Assembly: GCF_003966225.1 (NCBI RefSeq) | Contig: NZ_RXNU01000017.1 | Coordinates: 39,829 to 103,828 of the forward strand | DNA: 64,000 nucleotides | Origin: Shewanella canadensis | Lineage (GTDB): Bacteria > Pseudomonadota > Gammaproteobacteria > Enterobacterales > Shewanellaceae | Reading direction: 5' to 3' | Shown: positions 26,473 through 34,926 of the stretch, one piece after another | Position numbering within the stretch: position 1 is the stretch's first letter | Layout of the letters: the number at the start of each line of letters is the position of its first letter | Notes under the pieces: generated by a model | What the model was told of the DNA's origin: nothing | Seen by the model: the letters and a program-made list of their open reading frames with translations, nothing else | The model's database searches: none | Made by a program: the position numbers and the translations under genes

Positions 26473-29400
26473 TTAGTCATTGGTGCGATTTTCAAAAAAG
26501 AATGGTTTTCTCTCTTTTCCTCTGTTTTTTGAGCCACCGTTGAGTTGATTCATGGTTTCGGCATTGTAGAGTTTGCCGTTGACCATAGTATAGGCAACAC
26601 GATCGGTGACGCGAATATCTTCCAGCGGGTCACCATCGATGACAATCAGGTCGGCAAGCTTACCTTGCTCGATAGAACCGATTTGATGATCCATGGCGAA
26701 ATGTTTAGCCGGATTAATGGTCGCGGTTTTTAATACCTCGAGGTTACTCATTCCACCTTGGGCAAACATCCACATCTCCCAATGAGCGGCTAAACCTTCG
26801 CGCTGACCATGGGCACCAATATTTGGTTTAACACCAAGGTCGTTCATCTCATTGGCCACGCGAGCAACGTTGAAATGGTTATAGTGTTCATCCGGTGCAG
26901 TAGGGCGCCGCATCGAACGGGCTTGTAGCAGATCACCCGGTACATACATGGAGAGTCTCGGATGAGCCCAGACATCGGTTTTGTCATACCAGTAGTTCTC
27001 ACCCGAAATTCCACCATAGGCGACAACCAGAGTTGGTGTATAACCAACCTTGGTCTGGCTCCAGAACTGCTTGATGTCATTATAGATAGATGCCGCAGGT
27101 AGGGAATGCTCTATACCGGTATGACCATCGGCTATCATGGTCAGGTTATGCTGCAGCAGGCTTCCGCCTTCAGGCACGACCATCATCTCAAGTTCTCTCG
27201 CTGCGGCGATCACTTGCTGTCGCTGATTTCGACGGGGCTGGTTATAGCTCTTCACACTGAAGGCGCCAACTTTCTTGAGGCGCTCTAAATGAAACTTTGC
27301 ATCGTCCAGTGAATCTATATGGGAGGTGTAACCCGGTCCATTGGCACCATACAAAATTGTACCGGTAGAGAAGATACGAGGACCGGCGATGTTACCCGCT
27401 TTCTGTTGCTCCGAAGCGGCAAAAATCTCTGTTGTATCATTGGATGGATCATGAATCGTTGTCACTCCCAGAGACAGGTTAGAGTATAACTCCCAGTTTT
27501 GTTGCGGGATAATTTCATCTTCTCCCTGTGAACCGTGTGCATGGGCATCGAAAAGACCCGGCATTATGGTCTTGCCCTTGATGTCGATCACCTGAGCATT
27601 GGCGGGTACCTTTGTATCGGCCCCACCAACCGCAACTATGTGGTTGTCTTTGACTATGACTATTCCATTTTCGATCACCTTATCATCTTCCATTGTGATA
27701 ACTTTACCACCCACGAAAGCGACTGTTCCACGTGGAACATCAACATTTTGCGAGAATCCGATGTCGGTTATTTGTGGCTCGATGGCTTTAGCTTGTTTAT
27801 CGTTAGCTGTCTTATCTTTGGCTGCATAGGCCGTATCTACTTCGACTTGATAGAGCTCCGGGCCCAAGGTCCAGTAGAGCTGATCGCTATCATTATTCCA
27901 GCTTATGCTTTCACCGGCGCGAACGCTGAGTTGAGTGACCGGAAGGTTATTGGCTTTCGGGCCTATCTCTATGGTTTCGCCATGTTTAGCAAAAGGGGTA
28001 ACCCAAACCTTGAAACGCTCGGCGAAGGCAAGTTGTTTGCCATCGGGAGAGACGCGGAATTCTGTGGCATGCTTACTCGTGTAATGCACACGTTTCTGGA
28101 AACCGTCTAAGTTGATCGAGGCTAACTCGGGAGTCTCGCCATGATCCATAAAGTAGACTCGGTCCGATTCGGCACCAAATTGTGGCTGGTAGCCGTCGGG
28201 AGTGATCTTAATGTTTTCCTTTCCTTTAATATCTACCCTGTACAGACCCGTCTCCTGTGACCAGGTCCTTGGGGTGATGTAGCCTCCTTTAGCCTTACGG
28301 TAAACCACGAATGAACCATCGGGTGAGAAGGTGGCTTCGACATATTTCCCCGGTTCCTTGGTTAAGGTCCTCACTCTCTTGCTTATTAGGCTGACGACGC
28401 GAACGCTGCCTTGCTCCAGATCATTCCAGGTGGTGAATACGATACTCTTGCCATCGCGGGACCACTGAGGAAAAAGCTCTCTAAGCTCTGAATCCAGCTT
28501 AGTTAATCGGGTGCGTTTACCATCGGACTTTCCATTAGATAGGGAGTTAACCCATAGCTTTCCCAAGGCCTCATAGACGATCCTCTTACCATCGGGAGAG
28601 ACCTGTGCCATACGCAGCATCTTCACGTCGAACTTATCTTTGTCCAGATCTTGCGTAAAACGAACGGCAGGTTGAACGTCGAGCTGGGTCTTAATTGAGA
28701 AGGGGATCTGCTTGACTGACTTTGATTCAACATCGAGCTTGTTGATCTTACCACCGGCCCAGAAGATTATCTCTTCGTTGTCGCTGGTCCAACTCATGGT
28801 CGGGTAGACGCCATGGATGGCCCATGTCTCCTGCATATCTCTGTCTAACTTGCCGTAGAGCTTCTCTGTTTCTCCGGACCTGAGGTCCAGCATATAGAGC
28901 GATGACTGAAATCCGTCTCGCTTTATGTAGGCAAGCTTCTTACCGTCAGGGCTAGGGGTTGGACGTATCGCGCCGCCTGTGCCTTCGATTAATACTTCAA
29001 TGTCACCGGTTTGAGTGTCATAACGTTTAATCTTATAGATCCCTTTCACCGAGTCTTTGGAGTAATGAAAAGTTTTACCTGGTGTCGCATCCTGACTGAA
29101 GTAGATATAACGGCCATCGGGTGAGTAGGCTGGTTCACCGAGATCTTTCTGTTCGTTTGGACGCTTGGTTAATTTAACGCCTTCGCCGCCAGCGACATGG
29201 TACATCCAGACTTCACCGGCGCCTAAACTGCGAGAGCCGGTAAAGTGCTTACGGGCAATCAGGTATTGAGAGTCAGGGCTCCAGGCTGGGCTATTGAGTA
29301 GGCGGAATGTCTCTTCGGTTACTGCTCTGGGGTTGCTTCCATCGGCTTCCATGACCCAAATGTTATCGCCACCATCTTCATCTGAGGTGAAAGCGATATA

Positions 29401-29718
29401 TTTACCGTCCGGACTGTAGGCGGGCTGCATCTGCCAGGCTATACCCTTGGCCAGTATTTTCGCTTCGCCACCCTTCATCGGGATCTGATAGATATCACCT
29501 AACATATCGAACACGATATGTTCGCCATTGGGGCTGACACTAACATTCATCCAGGTGCCTTCGCTGACATCGATATTCACTTTTTCAAGTGGTGCATTTG
29601 CCGGAGCGTTTACCTGCCAGGCTGGCTCTTTTTCTGATTTGGTTTCTTCTGCAAAAATAGGGGGGCTGAAGCTGAGTGCTATGGCCGCAAATAGTGGGGT
29701 GAGCTTATGTTTTAACAT
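26473..29718 (-). CDS. secreted amidohydrolase with TolB-like beta-propeller
   Basis: 1081 residues from ATG 29718, which has AGGGA 7 nt upstream. An in-frame start 32 codons earlier would bury the signal peptide MLKHKLTPLFAAIALSFSPP. Residues 50-650 or so hold PD40/WD40-like repeats with recurring SPDGKYIAF / SPDGKRIVY motifs, a TolB-type propeller. From about residue 670 an amidohydrolase domain follows: VITMEDDKVIENG, IMPGLFDAHAHGSQGED (metal His pair), DGHTGIEHS and GKLADLIVIDGDPLEDI. This fusion occurs in many marine proteobacteria; the substrate is unknown, possibly a peptide or cyclic amide. It acts in the periplasm. A perfect parS lies inside at 27724. Confidence 0.88.
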   Translation of the reverse strand: MLKHKLTPLFAAIALSFSPPIFAEETKSEKEPAWQVNAPANAPLEKVNIDVSEGTWMNVSVSPNGEHIVFDMLGDIYQIPMKGGEAKILAKGIAWQMQPAYSPDGKYIAFTSDEDGGDNIWVMEADGSNPRAVTEETFRLLNSPAWSPDSQYLIARKHFTGSRSLGAGEVWMYHVAGGEGVKLTKRPNEQKDLGEPAYSPDGRYIYFSQDATPGKTFHYSKDSVKGIYKIKRYDTQTGDIEVLIEGTGGAIRPTPSPDGKKLAYIKRDGFQSSLYMLDLRSGETEKLYGKLDRDMQETWAIHGVYPTMSWTSDNEEIIFWAGGKINKLDVESKSVKQIPFSIKTQLDVQPAVRFTQDLDKDKFDVKMLRMAQVSPDGKRIVYEALGKLWVNSLSNGKSDGKRTRLTKLDSELRELFPQWSRDGKSIVFTTWNDLEQGSVRVVSLISKRVRTLTKEPGKYVEATFSPDGSFVVYRKAKGGYITPRTWSQETGLYRVDIKGKENIKITPDGYQPQFGAESDRVYFMDHGETPELASINLDGFQKRVHYTSKHATEFRVSPDGKQLAFAERFKVWVTPFAKHGETIEIGPKANNLPVTQLSVRAGESISWNNDSDQLYWTLGPELYQVEVDTAYAAKDKTANDKQAKAIEPQITDIGFSQNVDVPRGTVAFVGGKVITMEDDKVIENGIVIVKDNHIVAVGGADTKVPANAQVIDIKGKTIMPGLFDAHAHGSQGEDEIIPQQNWELYSNLSLGVTTIHDPSNDTTEIFAASEQQKAGNIAGPRIFSTGTILYGANGPGYTSHIDSLDDAKFHLERLKKVGAFSVKSYNQPRRNQRQQVIAAARELEMMVVPEGGSLLQHNLTMIADGHTGIEHSLPAASIYNDIKQFWSQTKVGYTPTLVVAYGGISGENYWYDKTDVWAHPRLSMYVPGDLLQARSMRRPTAPDEHYNHFNVARVANEMNDLGVKPNIGAHGQREGLAAHWEMWMFAQGGMSNLEVLKTATINPAKHFAMDHQIGSIEQGKLADLIVIDGDPLEDIRVTDRVAYTMVNGKLYNAETMNQLNGGSKNRGKERKPFFFENRTND
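27724..27739. promoter_or_regulatory. parS-like ParB-binding site 5 (perfect)
   Basis: TGTTCCACGTGGAACA, within the amidohydrolase coding region and identical to site 4, 1.4 kb away. Confidence 0.75.
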
Positions 29719-30002
29719 TCGAATCCCTGTTTCATATCGTTGATATATTGAAAGCTGCTTTGGTGGCGCTTTTCTCGTTTTTAGTTTTTGGATGCTATAT
29801 ACATTTGGTATCATTTATCGCACATTTATGTGATCAGTAACACAAATAACGTGTAGCAATATTGTTAACAAGTAACGTGCTTGAATATCGACTGATATCG
29901 CTAAAGTTTGTGACAGATAGAGGGAGGGGGAGTTTAAGGAAATACTATGGCCAGAGTGTCAGTGGACTAAAACTGGCCGGGAAACAGGAGTTGAGCCATG
30001 AG

Positions 30003-30443
30003 TTAGTTCAGTAGCTGAACCAGATCACCTTCGTTGATTACGGCATCGCTTAATACACGGCAGGTTACACCGCCACGCCAATCCGGTGTCAGTACCGCTT
30101 CGAGTCCTGCGTGCGCTATCTCCATTTTTTTACAGGGATCGGTTTCGCCGGTTATCTCGAGTGTGAGTTTACCAATACGTAATAATTTACCTTTGTCTGC
30201 GGCACTGAAACTGTGTCCTTCGATCAATAGGTTTGCACGGCGAGTCGTCCAAGGGAGTGATGCATCAAGCTCAGAACAAACTAGTTGCCATTGGTCTTTA
30301 GACATTACCGTGATCTGGCGTTTGCCGGGACGACCAAAGAAGTCCTGTTCTACACCATGAGATTGAGTGACGTCAGCAGATTTTACTAACGTCATAGGAC
30401 CTTGTTTGACTGGTTTAAACCCGATAGCGATAAGTTTCTTCAT
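30003..30443 (-). CDS. MOSC domain-containing protein
   Basis: 146 residues from ATG 30443, which has AAGGA 8 nt upstream; the open frame extends 47 codons further but overlaps tusA. The product begins MKKLIAIGFKPVKQGPM and includes VTQSHGVEQDFFGRPGKRQI, WTTRRANLLIEG, GETDPCKKMEIAHAGLEAVL and WRGGVTCRVL. The single Cys in the TDPCKKM context fits the MOSC family, which handles sulfur in molybdenum-cofactor proteins. It lies 25 bp after tusA on the same strand, so the two sulfur-handling proteins are likely co-expressed. Confidence 0.87.
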   Translation of the reverse strand: MKKLIAIGFKPVKQGPMTLVKSADVTQSHGVEQDFFGRPGKRQITVMSKDQWQLVCSELDASLPWTTRRANLLIEGHSFSAADKGKLLRIGKLTLEITGETDPCKKMEIAHAGLEAVLTPDWRGGVTCRVLSDAVINEGDLVQLLN

Positions 30444-30468
30444 CGTGCAATCCTTACTTCTGTTCGGC

Positions 30469-30714
30469 TTATAAGCCTTTCTGAATAAGGTATTGATAGG
30501 GCGTCGAGTCTGTTTGGCTGGCCAGCAATTTATGGTCCATAAATTCACAGAAGCTGGGAATATCACGAGTCGTGGCCGGATCATCGGCGATGATCAATAG
30601 TGTTTCACCCTGAGCCATCTTGCGTACTGATTTACGAACCATCATGACCGGCTCCGGGCATCTAAGTCCGAGAGCATCGAGTTGGTGTTGTGCTTCTGAA
30701 AATGGGTCGCTCAT
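30469..30714 (-). CDS. tusA: sulfurtransferase TusA
   Basis: 81 residues, identical in length to E. coli TusA. The signature LDALGLRCPEPVMMVRK contains the active-site Cys in the CPEP motif, and DDPATTRDIPSFCEFM follows. TusA takes persulfide sulfur from IscS and passes it to TusBCD for 2-thiouridine in tRNA, and in some bacteria to molybdopterin synthesis. It heads a two-gene unit with the MOSC gene. Confidence 0.95.
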   Translation of the reverse strand: MSDPFSEAQHQLDALGLRCPEPVMMVRKSVRKMAQGETLLIIADDPATTRDIPSFCEFMDHKLLASQTDSTPYQYLIQKGL

Positions 30715-30891
30715 GTTTATAACCTAATTGACTGGAATGAAATATTTTTGAGTTACTAAGAAATTGCACTGTAACAGTGGGGGCTAATATTACGCTAGCC
30801 TTAAAAATATGCCAAGTAGCGGCGAAGCTTTTGTGAGCTCAGACCTGTGAAACCACCAGGATAGTCATGTCTGGGTAAAGTCGTGCCTGTA

Positions 30892-30907
30892 TGTTTCACG
30901 TGGAACA
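30892..30907. promoter_or_regulatory. parS-like ParB-binding site 6
   Basis: TGTTTCACGTGGAACA combines one half from each parS variant and is one base from either palindrome. It lies in the 637-bp spacer upstream of the lipoprotein locus, next to the duplicated ybaK 3' fragment. Confidence 0.7.
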
Positions 30908-30916
30908 CTTGAGAAT

Positions 30917-30948
30917 TAACACTAGGCGATGAGAGGGGCAAACTGTGC
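30917..30948. repeat. 32-bp copy of the ybaK 3' end
   Basis: These 32 bp are identical to 36354-36385, which hold the ybaK stop codon and last codons. Both are preceded by a TGTTTCA(C/G)GTG motif. The rest of 30715-31351 shows no convincing gene; it is AT-rich and should contain the promoter for the 31352 gene. Confidence 0.85.
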
Positions 30949-31351
30949 CACCTTTTTATTGCGGCAATTTGACATACATAGACACCGCTAACCAATGAAC
31001 GCCAGTACAGGCCTCATTGTCGAGATCGTCCATTTTGCTATCAAGGAAATTGTTTAACTTTTTCGAGCAGAAGAACAAATCTCATACTTAAATACGCTTG
31101 TTGGTTTAATGTTTTAATTGTTGAACTTTGAAGCTTTCAACTGGTCGGAGCAGGCTTGGTGGTCTTTTGTTCGATTTCAAGGCTTTATACAGAATGAAAT
31201 ACTATTTAATGAATGGCCACGATATATTATTTGTTTGAAGGATGTGCTAACTAGTTGATTTGGATCGCATTTTTCTTTGGTTGAATTGTGTTGTCAATTA
31301 TTCATGTTGTATTGTTCAGTAGTCAAAATGGATGGCTAATAGCAATAAAGC

Positions 31352-32107
31352 ATGGAAAACACTGCGAGTGATATCAAAAAAAAGGTAGGTTTTTGGCCTA
31401 AACTTCAAAGCGCTTCATTTCTGGTCGTTGCGTTAATGTTGTCTCTAGGGCAGTGGAACGATACAAAAGAAGCTCTCAATTCGGGGTACGAACTCTTTGT
31501 TGCCCATTGGACAAACGATATTGAATATAAGCGTTTGTCTAAACTACATGTCGGGCAAACCTATGATTATATCACTTCGATATTGGGTGCACCTCACGCA
31601 TCTAAGAAGTCAAAATCTGATCTCTATTTAACCTATTACTATTATGGCGATGCCAAATATCAGTTGATGTTAGCGGTTAAAGATCAACGTTTATCCGGCT
31701 ATGGCATTATTGGCTTAATACCAGATTTCAATGTCCCCATTCCATTTACAGATATAAAGCTCGCAGAAAGCAGTATCGCGAGTTCATATGCTGTCGTCGA
31801 CTCTTACTACTCTGACTCCAATAATTTGGAGTATTACGCCGAGTCTCATGAACTGGGCAAAAATGTCATGTTTTACAACTTACTGATTGGAAGTGTTAAT
31901 TATGGGGCGTACACCGATCGGGAAACTGAAGTGGTTAAAGCGCTAAATACTGCACTGGATCGTGGTGAAGAGGATGTGCTTGCCCTATTGACTGTGAGTC
32001 GAACTCTTTCACCTAACTATTTTGCGATTTCAGAGTTGGAACCAGGGTTAATGGTTTCTGGCCTGCTTACACACTTTGAACATAAGACGCTATTAGCGAG
32101 CAAATAA
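31352..32107 (+). CDS. membrane-anchored protein of unknown function (ETEC_3214-like)
   Basis: 251 residues with one N-terminal membrane segment (SASFLVVALMLSL, about residues 20-35) and a soluble part likely in the periplasm. The stretch ELFVAHWTNDIEYKRLSKL, followed by HVGQTYDYITSILGAPH, resembles proteins annotated with the ETEC_3214 domain; I hold that with modest confidence. The start ATG has only a weak ribosome-binding site. It is followed after 72 bp by a lipoprotein gene and appears to head a run of five same-strand envelope genes. Confidence 0.65.
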   Translation: MENTASDIKKKVGFWPKLQSASFLVVALMLSLGQWNDTKEALNSGYELFVAHWTNDIEYKRLSKLHVGQTYDYITSILGAPHASKKSKSDLYLTYYYYGDAKYQLMLAVKDQRLSGYGIIGLIPDFNVPIPFTDIKLAESSIASSYAVVDSYYSDSNNLEYYAESHELGKNVMFYNLLIGSVNYGAYTDRETEVVKALNTALDRGEEDVLALLTVSRTLSPNYFAISELEPGLMVSGLLTHFEHKTLLASK

Positions 32108-32179
32108 GTCAGTTTATAGAGTAAACAGTCTGAAGCGCTATTGAATCTATATGTTCCGAAACCAAAAATCGGATAATTT

Positions 32180-33157
32180 ATGTTTAGTAAAAATACGTCA
32201 CTAGTTGTTATTTTTTTCCTCTTTATAGGGTGCCAATCAACCACCAAGACGCCGAGTTGGGTGCTAGCACCGAATGTAAACTATCCAGAATCAATAACGG
32301 CTGTTGGGGAAGGTAATTCACTTGATGATGCTAAAAAGAAAGCATTAAGTGCCATAAATCAGAGGTTATGGACTCAAGTCAGTTCGAGTAGTCAGAGCCG
32401 GAATATCGCGAATAATATCAATGGTGGTGATCACTACCAACAACTCAATGATTTTAGTCTTAATACCAAGACTTCCGAACTGGTGCTTAGTGGCGTCGAA
32501 TACACAAAGGCGGAGCAAGTTGGTCCTCTCTATTATGTGGAGGCTAAGGTATTTAAAACGAGCCTTAGAAACCAGCTTGTCGCAGATATCGACAAGATAA
32601 ATGAACACGCAAAATTTGAGTTAAGTGCGCTGGCCCATACAGATCTATTAGTTTGGTGGTTGAAAAACCGCAATGTTGAAGAGTTAGAAAAAGAGTTAAC
32701 AGTAAAGACTTCTATGTTAGCAGCGCTTTCTACTCCTAATGATTATGAACCTAAAACAGTACTACCTCTGCTTAAGTCCAACGTTAGTCGTGTGAAATCT
32801 CAGATCATTATTACCATATCTGGAGGGCAGGAAGAGGAGTTGATGAAAGACTTACTAACTAACCTTTTTTCAAAATATAACATACCCGTAGTGGACTATA
32901 AAAAGGGAGCTTATAGCCACAACTTGATATTGGACACTCATTGGAATAATAGCAGTATTGCCGATATTTTTGTCTCGACAGCAAGGGTGAACCTTATCGT
33001 GAAAGATGAAAAGAGCTTAGTCGTGGCAAGTAATGAAATTATTGCTAATGCCAATTCTGTTACTAGCTTTGAGCGTGCTCGGGAAGGGGTATCACGCAGT
33101 TTTTCTGCCAAGGTAAAAGAACAAGATTTTTGGAAAGCCTTAGGCTTTGATTTTTAA
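32180..33157 (+). CDS. LPP20-family lipoprotein
   Basis: 325 residues with signal peptide and lipobox FLFIGC, so Cys18 is probably lipidated. Residues 25-140 match the LPP20 pattern: PSWVLAPNVNYPESITAVGEG, then NSLDDAKKKALSAINQRL and YYVEAKVFKTSL. The C-terminal half (SRVKSQIIITISGGQEEEL onwards) is unassigned. The LPP20 fold also occurs in FlgP and the N-domain of FlgT, outer-membrane flagellar ring proteins, and in Helicobacter Lpp20. GGA precedes the ATG. The next gene starts 21 bp downstream. Confidence 0.8.
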   Translation: MFSKNTSLVVIFFLFIGCQSTTKTPSWVLAPNVNYPESITAVGEGNSLDDAKKKALSAINQRLWTQVSSSSQSRNIANNINGGDHYQQLNDFSLNTKTSELVLSGVEYTKAEQVGPLYYVEAKVFKTSLRNQLVADIDKINEHAKFELSALAHTDLLVWWLKNRNVEELEKELTVKTSMLAALSTPNDYEPKTVLPLLKSNVSRVKSQIIITISGGQEEELMKDLLTNLFSKYNIPVVDYKKGAYSHNLILDTHWNNSSIADIFVSTARVNLIVKDEKSLVVASNEIIANANSVTSFERAREGVSRSFSAKVKEQDFWKALGFDF

Positions 33158-33178
33158 ACATTAAATATGGAATGTGAT

Positions 33179-34219
33179 ATGTTAAAGAAAACACTTGTTA
33201 CACTAGCTACTCTTGCCACGATTACTGGTTGCCAATCAACGGCTACTAACGTTTGCCCATCGTCAACGCGAGTTGAAATGCCAATGAGTGGCCACCAAAT
33301 TAAAAGCTCTGCTAGCACTAAGGTTTTGGTGTTTGAGCCAGATATGAAGTTTGAAACAGATACAGCCAAAAGGATCACTGCATCTTTTCATCAGTCATTA
33401 TCTAATCAAGTTAATATGACTGGCTCAAAAATAGTCGATCGTTCACTAGCTAAAAAACTAAAGTCAGAGCTACAGATTGCAGAAGCTAGTGGACGTTATA
33501 GCTCTGAAGGTGTTCCGATAGCAGACTACGCAGTATTTAGTGATATTGGTGTGGCTGATTTTTCACGAGAATTTAAAGCGGCTCATGAATCGTATGACCC
33601 GTTTAAGGATAAAAGAGTTATGGTCGCCGCTGCTTGTTCGTTTAAGGCGACGATAGAAGCCAGCATTAGAGCGGTGTCATTGCCTGAAATGATAACGATG
33701 AAGCAGATTCAATTTGTAGGTGATGAAAGCTTCTCTTATGACACCTATGATTCACGTTGCCCTATCTCGAAAGATCAAATAAATAGTATGATCTCTAAGG
33801 CTGCTAAGCACGCAGTAACGCGCAATGACGATTTAAAAAACTTATTAGCACCACGTGCCAGTGTCGTTGAAATGCGTAAATGTGAAGTCGGTACTATGGT
33901 TCGCATAGATATTGGAAGTAGCCAAGGGGTTTTACCTGAGTGGGACGTTAACTTCAGTACTCACGAGAAAGTGACTAATTATGCTGGAGAGTTAGAAGTT
34001 GAGTCGAGGGGCTATGGTAAAGGGGTGGTTATCAATAACGCCGAACACGGCATTAAGCCAAATTATTCCTGGGTCATGATCGATGCTGATATGGCGAGTA
34101 AGGTAAAACGTGGTGATACGGTAAAAGTAAAATTTGAAGATGCTTGTAATGGTATGTCTATTTTCTCAAAACTTTGTCATACAACATCGGAAACTCTATC
34201 TAACACTTTGAGTTTATAA
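33179..34219 (+). CDS. CsgG/FlgT-like lipoprotein
   Basis: 346 residues from ATG 33179 (GGA 8 nt upstream); the signal peptide ends in lipobox TITGC. Residues 45-130 follow the CsgG/TolB-N pattern: KVLVFEPDMKF, then RITASFHQSLSNQV, KIVDRSLAKKLKSELQ and IADYAVFSDIGV. The C-terminal part, GTMVRIDIGSSQGVLPEWDV, followed by MASKVKRGDTVKVKF, resembles the last domain of FlgT. CsgG forms outer-membrane pores; FlgO and FlgT build the flagellar H-ring. The match is by pattern only and needs a profile search. It lies between two LPP20-type genes. Confidence 0.6.
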   Translation: MLKKTLVTLATLATITGCQSTATNVCPSSTRVEMPMSGHQIKSSASTKVLVFEPDMKFETDTAKRITASFHQSLSNQVNMTGSKIVDRSLAKKLKSELQIAEASGRYSSEGVPIADYAVFSDIGVADFSREFKAAHESYDPFKDKRVMVAAACSFKATIEASIRAVSLPEMITMKQIQFVGDESFSYDTYDSRCPISKDQINSMISKAAKHAVTRNDDLKNLLAPRASVVEMRKCEVGTMVRIDIGSSQGVLPEWDVNFSTHEKVTNYAGELEVESRGYGKGVVINNAEHGIKPNYSWVMIDADMASKVKRGDTVKVKFEDACNGMSIFSKLCHTTSETLSNTLSL

Positions 34220-34228
34220 AGGAACAGC

Positions 34229-34825
34229 ATGAAAAAAATACTTATTACTACTTGTTTTATCGGCATGCTTGCAGGTTGTCAGAGCAATGATACAGTTCAG
34301 AATGTTCAGCAATTGGATTGTTTCTACCCGGATGCAGTGACAGTTAGCGCGCCACGTTGGATATGTGATGTGATGCCTGAAGGCATTGAAATGGGAGCTG
34401 TTGGCTATTCAAAAAAGAGTGTCGCTGGTTTAAATATTATGCGTGACATTGCCACTAACGATGCTCGAGCTCGCTTAGCTCAGCAGTTTGAGTCGAATGT
34501 TAATACACTATTTAAGCAAGCAACCCAAGCAAACATAGTTTCAACTACTGAAGAAGTATCTGAAGAGGTAACTGAATACTTTGAAACGGTGACTAAAAAC
34601 GTAACGAGCCGAACCTTATCAAATAGCCGGGTTATTGTGACACAACGTAGTCCAGGTGGTGGTTTATACACTTTGGTTGGTATGGACAAGGCGACCTATG
34701 ATGCTAACTTGGCTGCAGTCGTTACTGCCGCAGGACAAAAAGATCCTCAACTTTGGAATAAATTTAATAATAAAAAAGCAGCTGAAGATTTAGAGGCTGT
34801 TTTATCCTCACTACAAAAACTATAG
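34229..34825 (+). CDS. LPP20-family lipoprotein
   Basis: 198 residues with signal peptide and lipobox MLAGC. The LPP20 domain is clear: APRWICDVMPEGIEMGAVGYS, AGLNIMRDIATNDARARLAQ, a VSEEVTEYFETVTKNVTSR stretch and GGGLYTLVGMD. It is the most FlgP-like gene of the locus, though nothing else flagellar is nearby. AAAGGA precedes the ATG at good spacing. A terminator-like hairpin follows at 34872, separating it from the transglycosylase gene. Confidence 0.85.
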   Translation: MKKILITTCFIGMLAGCQSNDTVQNVQQLDCFYPDAVTVSAPRWICDVMPEGIEMGAVGYSKKSVAGLNIMRDIATNDARARLAQQFESNVNTLFKQATQANIVSTTEEVSEEVTEYFETVTKNVTSRTLSNSRVIVTQRSPGGGLYTLVGMDKATYDANLAAVVTAAGQKDPQLWNKFNNKKAAEDLEAVLSSLQKL

Positions 34826-34871
34826 TTTGCTCTACGTTTTAAGTTTTAAATGTTCTAGGGAAGCTAAATTT

Positions 34872-34896
34872 AATGGGCTGAGTTTCAGCCCATTTT
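34872..34896 (+). terminator. terminator or attenuator hairpin
   Basis: Stem AATGGGCTGA / TCAGCCCATT with a 3-nt loop and only four Ts. It may give partial read-through into the 34927 gene. Confidence 0.65.
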
Positions 34897-34926
34897 ACTT
34901 TGTATTGCTATGAAAGGACGCTGTAT

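Noticed and set aside
27535..28110. 191-codon frame antisense to the amidohydrolase gene
   Set aside because: Shadow of a long, strongly conserved coding region; composition explained by the opposite frame.
30801..30995. 64-codon minus-strand frame in the tusA upstream spacer
   Set aside because: It runs through the parS site and the ybaK-derived fragment, has no ribosome-binding site and no recognisable domain.
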